Shown here: in pieces, positions 30,858 through 39,635 of the stretch | Position numbering within the stretch: the stretch's first letter is position 1 | Layout: each line of letters opens with the position of its first letter | NCBI GenBank assembly: GCA_030536145.1 | Contig: JAUNQN010000010.1 | Location: forward strand, 1-52,737 | Reading direction: 5' to 3' | Length of the DNA: 52,737 nt | DNA from: Akkermansia sp. | GTDB lineage: Bacteria; Verrucomicrobiota; Verrucomicrobiia; Verrucomicrobiales; Akkermansiaceae | Position numbers and translations under genes: made by a program | Notes under the pieces: generated by a model | Told to the model about the DNA's origin: nothing | The model's database searches: none | What the model saw: the letters and a program-made list of their open reading frames with translations, nothing else

Positions 30858-31517
30858 ATGAAACGATTCCTTTTTACCGTATGCATGGGGTTGGCCGTGG
30901 TATCCCCCGCGTCGGCACAGCAGGATTCCACCGGCGGCAAGGTGATGGATGCGTTGCTGCAGGTGGGCGGCCAGCTGCTGGAGAACCAGGCCCAGAGACT
31001 GGAGGCGGACGAGACAAAGTCCACCGCCACCCGCAAGATAGGCGGGGCGGTGCTGGGCGGTGCCGCCAAGCTGGCGGAGAACCAGCGCCAGAAACGCGCG
31101 GAGAAGGCCGGGGACCAGATGCCCCCGCCTCCCGCAGCCCCTACCCGCGGCCAGGCGGTGCTGCAGGGCGCGGTGGATGGGCTCCTGGCAGACCGGAACA
31201 CGGGCTTGGGCGACATGATGGCCCATGCTGCCAAGGGTGCCGTGGATACGCTGATGGAGGAGTATAAGCAGCAGTACAAGCAGGAGGGCAGGGAGTATGC
31301 CAAGGAGCTGGGCAATATCATCACGGAGCGCATGCTGCAGAACAAGCGCATAGATGATACCATCACCTCCGTGCAGGCACTCTGCTGGGGCGTGGTGATC
31401 TATCTCAGCTTTGTCACCCTGCTCATCTTCTTCTGGCTGTGGCGCATGAGCTCCCTGCACAGGGAGATGCGGGATGCGATTGACGACCTACGGAAACGCA
31501 GTGGCGTAAAGGATTGA
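30858..31517 (+). CDS. Exported membrane protein of unknown function
   Basis: This 219-residue protein has a signal peptide (MKRFLFTVCMGLAVVSPASA). A long polar, probably helical region rich in Gln, Glu, Lys and Ala follows. It holds two similar stretches, TRKIGGAVLGGAAKLAENQ and TRGQAVLQGAVDGLLADRN. A transmembrane segment lies near residues 177-196 (GVVIYLSFVTLLIFFWLW), then a short basic/acidic tail. No family was recognised. It has its own promoter and shares a bidirectional hairpin with mpl, so it is probably monocistronic. Confidence 0.6.
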   Translation: MKRFLFTVCMGLAVVSPASAQQDSTGGKVMDALLQVGGQLLENQAQRLEADETKSTATRKIGGAVLGGAAKLAENQRQKRAEKAGDQMPPPPAAPTRGQAVLQGAVDGLLADRNTGLGDMMAHAAKGAVDTLMEEYKQQYKQEGREYAKELGNIITERMLQNKRIDDTITSVQALCWGVVIYLSFVTLLIFFWLWRMSSLHREMRDAIDDLRKRSGVKD

Positions 31518-31525
31518 TTTGAAGC

Positions 31526-31563
31526 AATTGCCCCGGCTCCGTCTCAGCGGTGCCGGGGCAATT
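31526..31563. terminator. Bidirectional hairpin between convergent genes
   Basis: AATTGCCCCGG pairs with CCGGGGCAATT across a 16-base loop. It lies between the ends of the 30858 gene and mpl. The T-runs are short on both sides, so efficiency is uncertain. Confidence 0.6.
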
Positions 31564-31587
31564 TGCAAATGCGCTGCGTCGGGTGTG

Positions 31588-33012
31588 TTACTGGGCGAGC
31601 GCGGTGAGGAGCTTCTTGTGGATGCCGCCGAAACCGCCGTTGCTCATGACCAGCAGTACGTCGTCCGGGTGGACACGGCCTACCACGTTTGCCACGATGT
31701 CGTCCGCATCGGCCCCCAGGTAGCAGCTGGTGCCCGTAGCCTCGATGTCTGCCTGGAGCTTGGCCTCGTCCAGCTGGTCCTCTGCGGCCAGGTTCTTGTG
31801 GTTCTCCACGCGGGAGAGCACGGCAATGTCTGCATGGGAGAGGGCTTCTGCCAGCTCGTCCTGGAACAGGTTGCGGATGGTGGTGTTGCTGCGGGGCTCA
31901 AAGAGCACCCAAAGGCGGCTCTGCGGGTAGCGCTGGCGCAGGCCGGCAATGGCCTGGCGGATGGCGGTGGGGTGGTGGGCAAAGTCATCCACCACGGTCA
32001 CGCCGTTCACGGTGCCGCGCACTTCCTGGCGGCGCGCCACGCCCTGGAATGCGGCCAGGGCACTGCGAATCTGCCCGGCATCCAGCCCGGCCACGCGGGC
32101 GGCGCAGGCGGCCATGGCGGCGTTGCGCACGTTGAAATCGCCAATCATGGGCACGTCGAAACGCTCGTTGTCCATTTCCCAGGGGGTGTCCTTGCCGCCG
32201 TTCAGGGTAAAGCTGCTGCCGTCTGTGCGGTACTCCAGGTCGGAGATGCGGATATCGGCATCCTCCGCCATGCCCACGGAAACGGTGCGGACCACGCGCA
32301 GCTCCTTGGCGGCGCAGGCACGCACGTCCATGCAGTTGGGGCAGTCCGCGTTCATGAACACCACGCCGCTGCGGGGAACCACGCGGAGCAGGCGCTTGAA
32401 GGAGAGCTTGATTTCCTCCACGTTGGCGTAGATGTCGGCGTGGTCCATCTCGATGTTGTTCATGATGACCACCTCCGGCAGGTAGTGCAGGAACTTGGAA
32501 CGCTTGTCAAAGAAGGAGGTGTCGTACTCGTCTCCCTCCAGCACGCAGAACTCGGAATCCGTGAAACGGCCGCCACGGCCCAGGTTGCGGGCTATGCCGC
32601 CAATCATGAAACTGGGGTTCAGGGCGTTGGCCTCCATCATCCACGCCAGCATGGAGGTGGTGGTGGTCTTGCCGTGGGTGCCGGTCACCACAAAGTTGCG
32701 GTGCCCCCACAGGAAAAACTCCTTCATGGTCTCCGGCAGGCTCTTGTAGCGCAGGCCTCGCTCCAGCACGGCCTCCACCTCGGGATTGCCGCGGCTCATG
32801 GCATTGCCTATGATGATGAGGTCGGCATCGCCCGGTATGTTCTCCGGCTTGTAGCCCTGGAAAATCTGAATCCCCTCATTCTCCAGGAAGGTGGACATGG
32901 GCGGGTACACGTTGGCATCCGTACCCGTGACCGTGTAGCCCTTGCGGGCCATGGCAGAGGCCACGGCGCCCATGGCAGTACCGCATATTCCGAGGAAGTG
33001 AACCTTTTTCAT
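31588..33012 (-). CDS. mpl: UDP-MurNAc:L-Ala-gamma-D-Glu-meso-DAP ligase (Mpl)
   Basis: This 474-residue Mur-ligase family enzyme reuses the cell-wall tripeptide by joining it to UDP-N-acetylmuramic acid in peptidoglycan recycling. The N-terminal nucleotide motif GICGTAMG (8-15), the ATP loop VVTGTHGKTTTTSM and the Mpl-specific segment LEGDEYDTSFFDKRSKFLHY are present. In MurC the last of these differs, which favours Mpl over MurC. The central NNIEMDHADIY and the C-terminal domain are complete. A meso-DAP dehydrogenase gene 6 kb away serves the same tripeptide. It is monocistronic in this window. Confidence 0.9.
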   Translation of the reverse strand: MKKVHFLGICGTAMGAVASAMARKGYTVTGTDANVYPPMSTFLENEGIQIFQGYKPENIPGDADLIIIGNAMSRGNPEVEAVLERGLRYKSLPETMKEFFLWGHRNFVVTGTHGKTTTTSMLAWMMEANALNPSFMIGGIARNLGRGGRFTDSEFCVLEGDEYDTSFFDKRSKFLHYLPEVVIMNNIEMDHADIYANVEEIKLSFKRLLRVVPRSGVVFMNADCPNCMDVRACAAKELRVVRTVSVGMAEDADIRISDLEYRTDGSSFTLNGGKDTPWEMDNERFDVPMIGDFNVRNAAMAACAARVAGLDAGQIRSALAAFQGVARRQEVRGTVNGVTVVDDFAHHPTAIRQAIAGLRQRYPQSRLWVLFEPRSNTTIRNLFQDELAEALSHADIAVLSRVENHKNLAAEDQLDEAKLQADIEATGTSCYLGADADDIVANVVGRVHPDDVLLVMSNGGFGGIHKKLLTALAQ

Positions 33013-33189
33013 GTTAGCTTAGATAAGGGGGAGAGCGCAGAGGGTAGCCCAGATTCCGCTCTTTGGCAAGCTTTTTCCCGCTCATGACAGCCTTTGGCGG
33101 CGCACCGGGGCAGGGGGATGCGGCGTTCATACGCATTCCCGCCCCTTTACTGCGGGAGGACTGGGTTTTGCGGCGGTGAAAAAAAAGGC

Positions 33190-33217
33190 TTTACCCCGCG
33201 CGCCTATATGTTAGAAT
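33190..33217 (+). promoter_or_regulatory. Promoter for the 33233 gene
   Basis: TTTACC and TAGAAT are spaced 16 bases apart, with 15 bases between the -10 box and the ATG. The remainder of 33013-33232 is GC-rich, with no gene seen. Confidence 0.45.
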
Positions 33218-33232
33218 AGGGGAAGCTTTTTT

Positions 33233-33889
33233 ATGAAAACAACATTTGTTCTGATGAGCGCGGCCGGAATGCTTGCCGTGGCAGGGGATAGCACGGCTGC
33301 GCCCTCTCAAGACCAGGTTCCCCCTGCTGCGCAGGAGGACACGCAGACCGCGCCGCCGCCCGAAGCAGGGGACGCCGCCGCCGGGGAACCCGCGCCGGAG
33401 CCGGATGTGCCGCCTGTGCCGCTGGAGGGCAAGAAGGCCATCCCTGCGGCGGAGGTGTCCAAGGGATTTCCCCCGGCAGACGCGCCGCCCGGTGTCTCCC
33501 CGGAGGGCGCGCCCATGGGGGAGGTGAGCCTGCGCTCCTATTTCCCGGAGGGGTTCGGCGTGGTGGTGGTCAAGCGCGTGAAGGTGCGCCGGATGCCGGC
33601 GCCCAAGGGCGCAAAGGCGGCGGCGGACAGCTATGTGGTGGTGGGAGAGGATGGCAAGGATACGGACATGGAGCTGCAGGAGTGCATGTTCGGTGACCTG
33701 GACGACCTGCGCCGCCTGTTCCGCCAGGCCAAGAAGGAGGTGCTGGAGGTGGAGCTCACCGGGCACGAGGGGTTCTGCTCCCAGGGCCTGCCCCATGCGG
33801 ATACGGAGTTGGGGGAAACCCTGGCAGACTGGCGGGACCATGCCTGGCATGTCGTCCACTACTTTGCCGTGATGCGCGTGCGGGAGTGA
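33233..33889 (+). CDS. Secreted protein of unknown function
   Basis: This 218-residue protein has a signal peptide (about residues 1-23), then a Pro/Ala/Glu-rich low-complexity region to about residue 90. A compact C-terminal domain follows with SLRSYFPEGFGVVVVKRVKV and WHVVHYFAVMRVRE. No family was recognised and no catalytic motif is evident. It is separated from the Ktr/Trk genes by a promoter, so any link to potassium uptake is not supported. Confidence 0.55.
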   Translation: MKTTFVLMSAAGMLAVAGDSTAAPSQDQVPPAAQEDTQTAPPPEAGDAAAGEPAPEPDVPPVPLEGKKAIPAAEVSKGFPPADAPPGVSPEGAPMGEVSLRSYFPEGFGVVVVKRVKVRRMPAPKGAKAAADSYVVVGEDGKDTDMELQECMFGDLDDLRRLFRQAKKEVLEVELTGHEGFCSQGLPHADTELGETLADWRDHAWHVVHYFAVMRVRE

Positions 33890-33910
33890 TGCGACCGCTG
33901 CACACAGCCC

Positions 33911-33939
33911 TTGCCAAGTGCGGGGAAATGTGGTAAGCT
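33911..33939 (+). promoter_or_regulatory. Promoter for the potassium uptake genes
   Basis: TTGCCA and TAAGCT are spaced 17 bases apart, with 9 bases between the -10 box and the ATG at 33949. Confidence 0.5.
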
Positions 33940-33948
33940 GCCGCGCAC

Positions 33949-35745
33949 ATGCCGCTTGTTTCACAGAAGGAACGCCACAACCGCGCGCTGGAGCTGCCGG
34001 AAATCATCTCCGGCGGGCTGGTGCTGCTGGTTACGCTGTGGCTGCTGTGTTTCCAGAAGGTTTCACAAGAGACCGCTGCGGAGGAGTTTTTCCGCACGCA
34101 GGCCTTTTTCCGTGTGCTGGTCAGCCTGGTGGGTGCCCATGCCGCCATGGTGGTGGCGCATGCCGTGCATGAGCTGTGGTTGCGGCGCCCCCTGGGGCGC
34201 ATGCTGTGGCTGCAGCTGGCCGTGGTGCTGGTGGGCGCGGGCTTGTTCGGCATGATGTATACGCCGCATGCAGGCACGTGGCTGTTCTGGCCGCTGGTAA
34301 TGGCGGTACTGGGCATCAGCTCCTTTTCCCTGGTGCGTATGGGCATGTATATGCGGGCGCGGCGGCAGAGCCCCGTGCGCGGGCGCGCCGGGTTCTGGTC
34401 CCCGTCCGTCACCTTCTTTTCCTACATGCTGGTGTTCGTGGTTGTGAGCACCCTGCTGCTGCTCACGCCGGGTGCCACGCACCACCCCATCAGCTTTACC
34501 CAGGCTCTGTTCACCTGCGCCTCCGCCTCCTCCATCACCGGGCTTACCTGCGTGAACGTGGCGGAAACATTCACGCCGCTGGGCAAGTCTATCCTGCTCA
34601 TAGATATCCAGGTGGGAGCCGTGGGCGTGATGACCTTTACCTATTTTGTACTCATGATGCTGGGGCGCCGCCTGGCCGTGCGTGACAGCATGAACATGTC
34701 CGGCGTGCTGGACCAGCAGGGCGTGAACGTGGTGCCGGCCCTGCTGAAGGCTGTGTTCGGCGTCACCCTTACGGCAGAGCTGGCGGGCGCGGCCTGCCTG
34801 TATTTCCTGTGGATGGGTGAGCCCGGCATACCGCAGGACCACCTGTGGGCGTATGCCTTGTTCCATTCCGTATCAGCCTTCTGCAATGCCGGAATTACCC
34901 TGTTCCCGGCGGGTATGTCCCATGCGGGCGTGGCCGGCAACTATGCCGCCCAGGGGGTGATGATGGCACTTATCATTGCCGGCACCCTGGGGTTCGGCGT
35001 GTACCTGGAGGGCATTCAGCGCGTGCGTGCCCGCCTGGCGGGCAAGAAGCCCAGCAAGCGCTGGAGCACGCACTCCTGGCTGGTGATGCGCGTCACCCTC
35101 ATCGTGATGCTGGCGGGCACCGTGGCGTATGCCCTGCTGGGGGCCTTTGAGCCCTCCGTACACACCACGGGCGTGGCGCACAACACGTGGGAGGCCGCGT
35201 GGAACGCCGTGAGCCGCTCCGCCGGGTTCAACCTGACGGATATAGATGCCTACGGCCCGGTGTACAAGGCGTTCATGTGCCTGATGATGTTTGTGGGCGG
35301 CAACCCGGCCGGCACGGGCGGCGGCGTGTTTGCCCCGGTGGTGTGCCTGTGCGTGCTGGAGGTGTGGCGCGTGCTGCGCGGCGCGCAGGATGTGGAAATA
35401 CACCAGCGCCGCATATCCCGCGTGACCATAGAGCGCGCCATGGCCACGGTGGTGCTTTCCATCATCTGGATTGTGTTCACCACCATGCTGCTGCTGCTGC
35501 TGGAGCCGGAGATAGCCGCCTCTGACAAGGGGTTCCTGAAGGCCCTGTTCCTGGAGGTGAGCGCCTACACCACCACCGGGTATGACCTGGACATGGCCAC
35601 CCACCTTTCCCCCTTATCCCGCCTGCTTATCACCGCCAACATGCTTTTCGGGCGCGTGGGTATGTTCACCTTCATGCTTATCTTTATCAAGCAGCGGGAT
35701 CCCGCTCCGATGCGCTTCCCTGAAACCAGGCTCCCCCTCAGTTAA
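33949..35745 (+). CDS. Potassium uptake channel subunit (TrkH/KtrB family)
   Basis: This 598-residue integral membrane protein has the four-fold M1-P-M2 layout of the Trk/Ktr/HKT superfamily. Pore-loop-like segments carry the conserved Gly in SSITGLTCVN, SVSAFCNAGITLF, FVGGNPAGTGGGVF and VSAYTTTGYDLD. A long hydrophobic N-terminal extension (several extra helices, residues about 15-145) precedes the core. It forms a dimeric K+ channel regulated by a cytosolic RCK ring, which the next gene encodes 15 bases downstream. Whether it is Na+-dependent (Ktr) or proton-linked (Trk) cannot be told here. Confidence 0.88.
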   Translation: MPLVSQKERHNRALELPEIISGGLVLLVTLWLLCFQKVSQETAAEEFFRTQAFFRVLVSLVGAHAAMVVAHAVHELWLRRPLGRMLWLQLAVVLVGAGLFGMMYTPHAGTWLFWPLVMAVLGISSFSLVRMGMYMRARRQSPVRGRAGFWSPSVTFFSYMLVFVVVSTLLLLTPGATHHPISFTQALFTCASASSITGLTCVNVAETFTPLGKSILLIDIQVGAVGVMTFTYFVLMMLGRRLAVRDSMNMSGVLDQQGVNVVPALLKAVFGVTLTAELAGAACLYFLWMGEPGIPQDHLWAYALFHSVSAFCNAGITLFPAGMSHAGVAGNYAAQGVMMALIIAGTLGFGVYLEGIQRVRARLAGKKPSKRWSTHSWLVMRVTLIVMLAGTVAYALLGAFEPSVHTTGVAHNTWEAAWNAVSRSAGFNLTDIDAYGPVYKAFMCLMMFVGGNPAGTGGGVFAPVVCLCVLEVWRVLRGAQDVEIHQRRISRVTIERAMATVVLSIIWIVFTTMLLLLLEPEIAASDKGFLKALFLEVSAYTTTGYDLDMATHLSPLSRLLITANMLFGRVGMFTFMLIFIKQRDPAPMRFPETRLPLS

Positions 35746-35760
35746 CCACCCCCTCATCTT

Positions 35761-36465
35761 ATGAAATTCGTCATTATCGGCATGGGCCAGTTCGGCCGTT
35801 CCCTGGCTACCTACCTCTCTGACCAGGGATATGAAGTAACGGTGCTGGATATCAGAGAGTCCAACGTGACCGCGCTCAAGGACCAGGTGGCCTACGCCCT
35901 GGTGGGTGATGCCACGGATATGCGCGTGCTGCGCCAGCTGGACCTCACCGGCGACGACACCTGCGTGATTGTGACCGTGGGTGAGCAGTATGAGCGCAAT
36001 ATCCTGATTACCGCCCAGCTGAAGGAAATGGGCGTGAAGAACCTGTACGTCCGCAGCGTGAACGACCTGCAGGCGCGCATCCTGAAGCTCCTGGGGATAG
36101 GCGATGTGTTCCGCGTGGAGGAGGTGGCCGCCAAGCAGCTGTCCAGCCGCCTGGTGAACGACGGCCTGATGTGGATGCGCCGGATTGATGCCACCCACTC
36201 CCTGGCAGAGGTGAAACTGCCCGCCGAATGGGTGGGCAGGAAGCTCATGGAGGTGGGCCTGCGCCAGCAGTACCGCCTGAACCTGCTCACCGTGCGCCGC
36301 GGCCAGCCTCAGGAGATGGCGGATTCAGACAACGTGCTGGCCGAGCCGGAATCCCCGGTCATCGACACGCCGGACGGCTCCCTGGAGTTTCTGGAGAGCG
36401 ATATCCTCGTCCTCTTCGGCAAGGATGCCGACCTGAAAAACTTTGTAGAGAAATTCGACCTGTGA
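35761..36465 (+). CDS. Potassium uptake regulatory subunit (KtrA/TrkA, RCK domain)
   Basis: This 234-residue soluble protein has an RCK_N Rossmann domain, with KFVIIGMGQFGRSLA (GxGxFG nucleotide loop) and the conserved VLDIRES acidic turn. An RCK_C (TrkA-C) domain follows from about residue 140. A single RCK unit is the KtrA type, whereas E. coli TrkA has two. It gates the KtrB/TrkH channel in response to bound nucleotide. Its stop overlaps the next ATG in TGATG, implying a three-gene operon. Confidence 0.9.
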   Translation: MKFVIIGMGQFGRSLATYLSDQGYEVTVLDIRESNVTALKDQVAYALVGDATDMRVLRQLDLTGDDTCVIVTVGEQYERNILITAQLKEMGVKNLYVRSVNDLQARILKLLGIGDVFRVEEVAAKQLSSRLVNDGLMWMRRIDATHSLAEVKLPAEWVGRKLMEVGLRQQYRLNLLTVRRGQPQEMADSDNVLAEPESPVIDTPDGSLEFLESDILVLFGKDADLKNFVEKFDL

Positions 36466-37085
36466 TGCAAGCGCGCGTAACCTTACCGGAAAAACAGTAC
36501 AAGGGCTATATCTTTGACCTGGACGGCACCCTGGTGGACAGCATGCCCACCCACTACCGCGCCTGGCGCAGCGCCCTGAAACACTATGGCGTTCCCTCCG
36601 AGGCCTTCCGCTGGGATGAATTCGTGTCCCACGGCGGCATGTCCGCGCCGGATATCGTGCGTGAGCTCAACGGCCGCTACGGCATGGACATGGATGCAGA
36701 GGAGGTGGGCTCCTACAAGCGTGACTGCTACACCCGCCTTATCCATGACGGGCAGCTGCCCTGCATCCGGGAAACGGCAGACCTGGTGCGCAGCCTGGTG
36801 GCGCGCGGCATACCCTGCGCCATAGGCACCGGCAGCCTGATGCCCGGCCCGCTGGAGACGCTCTCCGCCGCCGGCATGCAGGATTTGTTCTCCATCATCG
36901 TGACCCCGGCGGACGTACCGAACGGCAAGCCCGCGCCGGATATCTTCCTGCGCTGCGCGGAACTGATGGGTGTGGCCCCTGCGGATTGCGTGGTGTTCGA
37001 GGATGCAGAGCCGGGCATGCGTGCCGCCCGCGCCGCCGGTATGGACCTGGTGGTGGTGGGACCCTGCCCGCGCGTGGACGATTGA
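36465..37085 (+). CDS. HAD-family phosphatase (beta-phosphoglucomutase-like)
   Basis: This 206-residue protein is a subfamily IA HAD hydrolase. Motif I FDLDGTLVDS, motif II within IGTGSL, Lys in NGKPAPDIF and motif III VVFEDAEPGMRAARAAGM are all present, with an alpha-helical cap between. It resembles fructose-1-phosphatase/6-phosphogluconate phosphatase (YqaB) and beta-phosphoglucomutase. The substrate is not predictable. The ATG at 36465 shares its A with the ktrA stop codon, so it is translated together with the potassium genes. Confidence 0.85.
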   Translation: MQARVTLPEKQYKGYIFDLDGTLVDSMPTHYRAWRSALKHYGVPSEAFRWDEFVSHGGMSAPDIVRELNGRYGMDMDAEEVGSYKRDCYTRLIHDGQLPCIRETADLVRSLVARGIPCAIGTGSLMPGPLETLSAAGMQDLFSIIVTPADVPNGKPAPDIFLRCAELMGVAPADCVVFEDAEPGMRAARAAGMDLVVVGPCPRVDD

Positions 37086-37107
37086 GCCGTGCTGCCACAG
37101 ACGGGGC

Positions 37108-37136
37108 TTGATTCCCCCGCAGACCTGTGCTACAAG
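37108..37136 (+). promoter_or_regulatory. Promoter for the 37144 gene
   Basis: TTGATT and TACAAG are spaced 17 bases apart, with 7 bases between the -10 box and the ATG. Confidence 0.4.
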
Positions 37137-37143
37137 CAGGGGC

Positions 37144-38046
37144 ATGAAATCCGCGTTCCTTGTTGCGCTGGTGCTCGCCCCTGCCGCCTTGGCAGCTGAA
37201 TCACAGGAGACCGCCTGGCACCTGAACCTGCCGGAAAGCGGGCTGGTTCCCAGCGCCTCTTCCTTTGAGATGTTCTCCTACCTGCGTGAGACCCACGGGC
37301 CTGGCAAACTGGCCATGCAGTCCTATTCCTTCTCCCTGCCGCTGGCGGACCCGCGCCGCAGCGGGTACGGAGACTGGGCTTTGGCCGCCGGGCTGGATAC
37401 CCGCATCACCCACATGCACGCCCGCGCCTTCCACCTGCGCAAGCGTGAGTTGTACTCCTTCGGCCTGCCCCTGGCGGTTACGCGGCGCTATGGGGACGGC
37501 GACCGCCTGATGGTGGCCTTTGCGCCCACCCTGGCCTCTGATTTCGTGAAATGGGACCGCAGTTTCACCGTGAACGGCATGGCGCAATACACCTGGAAGG
37601 TGAACGACCGCTTCAGCTGGTCCCTGGGGCTGGGTGTCGTTCCCCGCTATGTTTCCTACGGCATGCTGCCCCTGGTAGCCTTTGACTGGCAGCCGGACGA
37701 CTACTGGACCATCAGGCTCTCCCGCCTGGGGCTCACCGCCCTGCGCGACATGGGCAACGGCGTATCCGCCGGGTTCTTTGCCCGGGCGGCGGGCGGTTCC
37801 TGGACCGTGGAGACGGAGGAGCCCGATACGCGTATGTTCCGCGTGCGCTCCCTGGTGGCCGGCGGCACCTTGCAGTGGGATTTCTCCCGCCCCGGGGAGC
37901 GCAAGCGCATCCTGTACGCCTCTGTGGGTATGCCCGTGCTCACTACTGCGGAGTTCTGCCGCTTCAACGCGCCCAAGGAAACCATGGGCAAGCACCATTA
38001 CAAGACCGGCGTGTATGCCGCCGCCGGGGTGGATTTCCGCTTCTGA
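37144..38046 (+). CDS. Predicted outer-membrane beta-barrel protein
   Basis: In this 300-residue protein a signal peptide (MKSAFLVALVLAPAALAAES) is followed by alternating polar/hydrophobic strands rich in aromatic residues (FSWSLGLGVVPRYVSYGM, TGVYAAAGVDFRF). The C-terminal Phe is typical of outer-membrane barrels. I do not recognise a characterised family. It has a possible promoter of its own. A decayed serpin follows directly downstream. Confidence 0.65.
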   Translation: MKSAFLVALVLAPAALAAESQETAWHLNLPESGLVPSASSFEMFSYLRETHGPGKLAMQSYSFSLPLADPRRSGYGDWALAAGLDTRITHMHARAFHLRKRELYSFGLPLAVTRRYGDGDRLMVAFAPTLASDFVKWDRSFTVNGMAQYTWKVNDRFSWSLGLGVVPRYVSYGMLPLVAFDWQPDDYWTIRLSRLGLTALRDMGNGVSAGFFARAAGGSWTVETEEPDTRMFRVRSLVAGGTLQWDFSRPGERKRILYASVGMPVLTTAEFCRFNAPKETMGKHHYKTGVYAAAGVDFRF

Positions 38047-38084
38047 ACCGGCGGGATGATAATGGAGAATGCAAAAAAACGTTT

Positions 38085-38582
38085 GTGCCGCAGCAAATCC
38101 CGGAACCGGTGATTCATGTGGAGGGTGAGGTGCCGAGCGATACCCCGGCCTTCAACCTTTTCCGCGCCGTGGTGCGGGAGCAGCAGGGAAACGTGGTGTT
38201 CTCCCCGGATTCTGCGGAAAAACTGCTCCTCCTGCTGCAGTCCGGTGCAGCGGGCCGCACGTCGGCGCAGTTGTATGCGCTTTTTGCAGACGATTCGCTG
38301 AAACTGAAACCCAACCCGGCAGGGGTGCAGCGTGAGCCCTTCAGCTCCAATCCTGCCCATGCGGCAGGCCGGGGCAACGCCTGGTGCGCTGAAAAATGCT
38401 ATGTAAAGGTAGACGAGCTGGGCACGGAAGCCGCCGCTGTCAGCCCTGCCATGGGGCGCGCCGTCTGCATACCGCCGGTGTCACCTCCCTCCATCCGTTT
38501 CGACAAACCCTTCATCTGGGCCATCGGAGACCTCACCACCCCGGCCCCGCCATACTTCATCGGGCTCTGCGAGCAACCCTGA
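38085..38582 (+). pseudogene. Serpin remnant with internal deletions
   Basis: The open frame keeps pieces of a serpin in the right order. They are GNVVFSPDSAEKLLLLLQSG (helix B/C), DSLKLKPNPAGVQREPF, the reactive-loop hinge VKVDELGTEAAAV and the final strand IRFDKPFIWAIGDL. Aligned by eye to the intact serpin at 22926-24209, two blocks are missing in frame: a short one after residue ~65 and most of the central sheet. No ATG exists in this frame after the upstream gene's stop; the first candidate is GTG at 38085, without a signal peptide. It is therefore probably a pseudogene, though a miniature product cannot be excluded. Confidence 0.75.
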
Positions 38583-38602
38583 CCCCGCAACGGCACCGGA
38601 AA

Positions 38603-38631
38603 GCCCGCCCCGGCAATATGCCGGGGCGGGC
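38603..38631. terminator. Bidirectional hairpin between serpin remnant and ddh
   Basis: A perfect 13-base-pair stem begins GCCCGCCCCGGCA and has a 3-base loop. It lies between convergent reading frames. T-runs are short on both sides, but on the minus strand it is followed by TTTCC. Confidence 0.65.
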
Positions 38632-38657
38632 CGTATTTCAAAAGGTTTGGACGCCGC

Positions 38658-39557
38658 TTACACAAGGTGCTTGATGATGTCCTCCCGTTCGCCGGCAAGC
38701 ATGTCGATGACGGGAATCTCAATCATGGTGTAGCAACCGGGCTGCTGCTTGAGGGAGGCGCGTGCCACGTTGGCCAGCACCTGGGCCGTGAGGGCGGGGT
38801 TGTTGATCTTCATGTTGAACTCAAAGAGCTGGTTGTGCGTCTTGCCGCTCACACCCTTGCGGGTGAGGTTCACACCGTGGCCTACATCGTTGAGGGCATC
38901 CACGCTGTCCACGGCAAACACATGCGTCTCATCGGAGGCAAAGTAGGGATCGGCCTTGATGGCGGCCGTCACCTCGGCCAGGTCTGCGCCTTCCTCCAGC
39001 TCTACGTACACCATGCGGCGGTGGATACCCTCGCCCACGGGAATGGTCATGGAGAGCGCGTCCTTCACCCCCGCCTTGGAGCGCACGCAGACGCTGTGGC
39101 CCATGGAACGGCCGGGGCCGAAATTGGTGTAGGAAAGCCCCTTGGGCGCAAGGCTCTCCATGAGCGTGCGCACCACGGAATCCGAACCGGGGTCCCAGCC
39201 GGCGGAAATGATGGCAACGGTGCCGTTGGCCTTGGCCACGGGCATGAGGGCTGCGCGGTAATCGAGAATGGAGGTGTGGATATCGTAGGAATCCACCGTG
39301 TTGATGCCCATGGCAAGGCACTTCACGGCGTGTTCCTCGCAGGAGCGCGTGGGGGTGGCCAGGATTGCCACATCAACCTTGCCCAGCTCTGCAATGTCTG
39401 TCACCACGGGATAGTCGGCCAGCTCCGGATAGCCCTCCTTGGAGGCCGTGCGGCGGACGATGCCGACGCATTCCATATCCGGGGAGGCCTCAATGGCCTC
39501 CAGCGTGTACTTGCCGATGTTACCGTAACCAACGATGGCTGCTTTGATCTTGTTCAT
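38658..39557 (-). CDS. ddh: meso-Diaminopimelate D-dehydrogenase
   Basis: This 299-residue NADPH-dependent enzyme makes meso-DAP directly from tetrahydrodipicolinate and ammonia, bypassing the multi-step succinylase/acetylase routes. The N-terminal Rossmann loop KAAIVGYGNIGKYTLEA, the segment ATPTRSCEEHA, and the substrate-binding DPGSDSVVRTLME are characteristic of the family. So are the following stretch FGPGRSMGHS and KTHNQLFEFNM. The enzyme fixes ammonia. Together with Mpl it indicates DAP-type peptidoglycan. The gene is monocistronic. Confidence 0.92.
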   Translation of the reverse strand: MNKIKAAIVGYGNIGKYTLEAIEASPDMECVGIVRRTASKEGYPELADYPVVTDIAELGKVDVAILATPTRSCEEHAVKCLAMGINTVDSYDIHTSILDYRAALMPVAKANGTVAIISAGWDPGSDSVVRTLMESLAPKGLSYTNFGPGRSMGHSVCVRSKAGVKDALSMTIPVGEGIHRRMVYVELEEGADLAEVTAAIKADPYFASDETHVFAVDSVDALNDVGHGVNLTRKGVSGKTHNQLFEFNMKINNPALTAQVLANVARASLKQQPGCYTMIEIPVIDMLAGEREDIIKHLV

Positions 39558-39635
39558 AGTATTTCGGGCGGTAGTGTATCATGCAGCGGCTGCGTTGACA
39601 AGGCAAACATTTGTACATACCGGGGCAGGGCGGCA

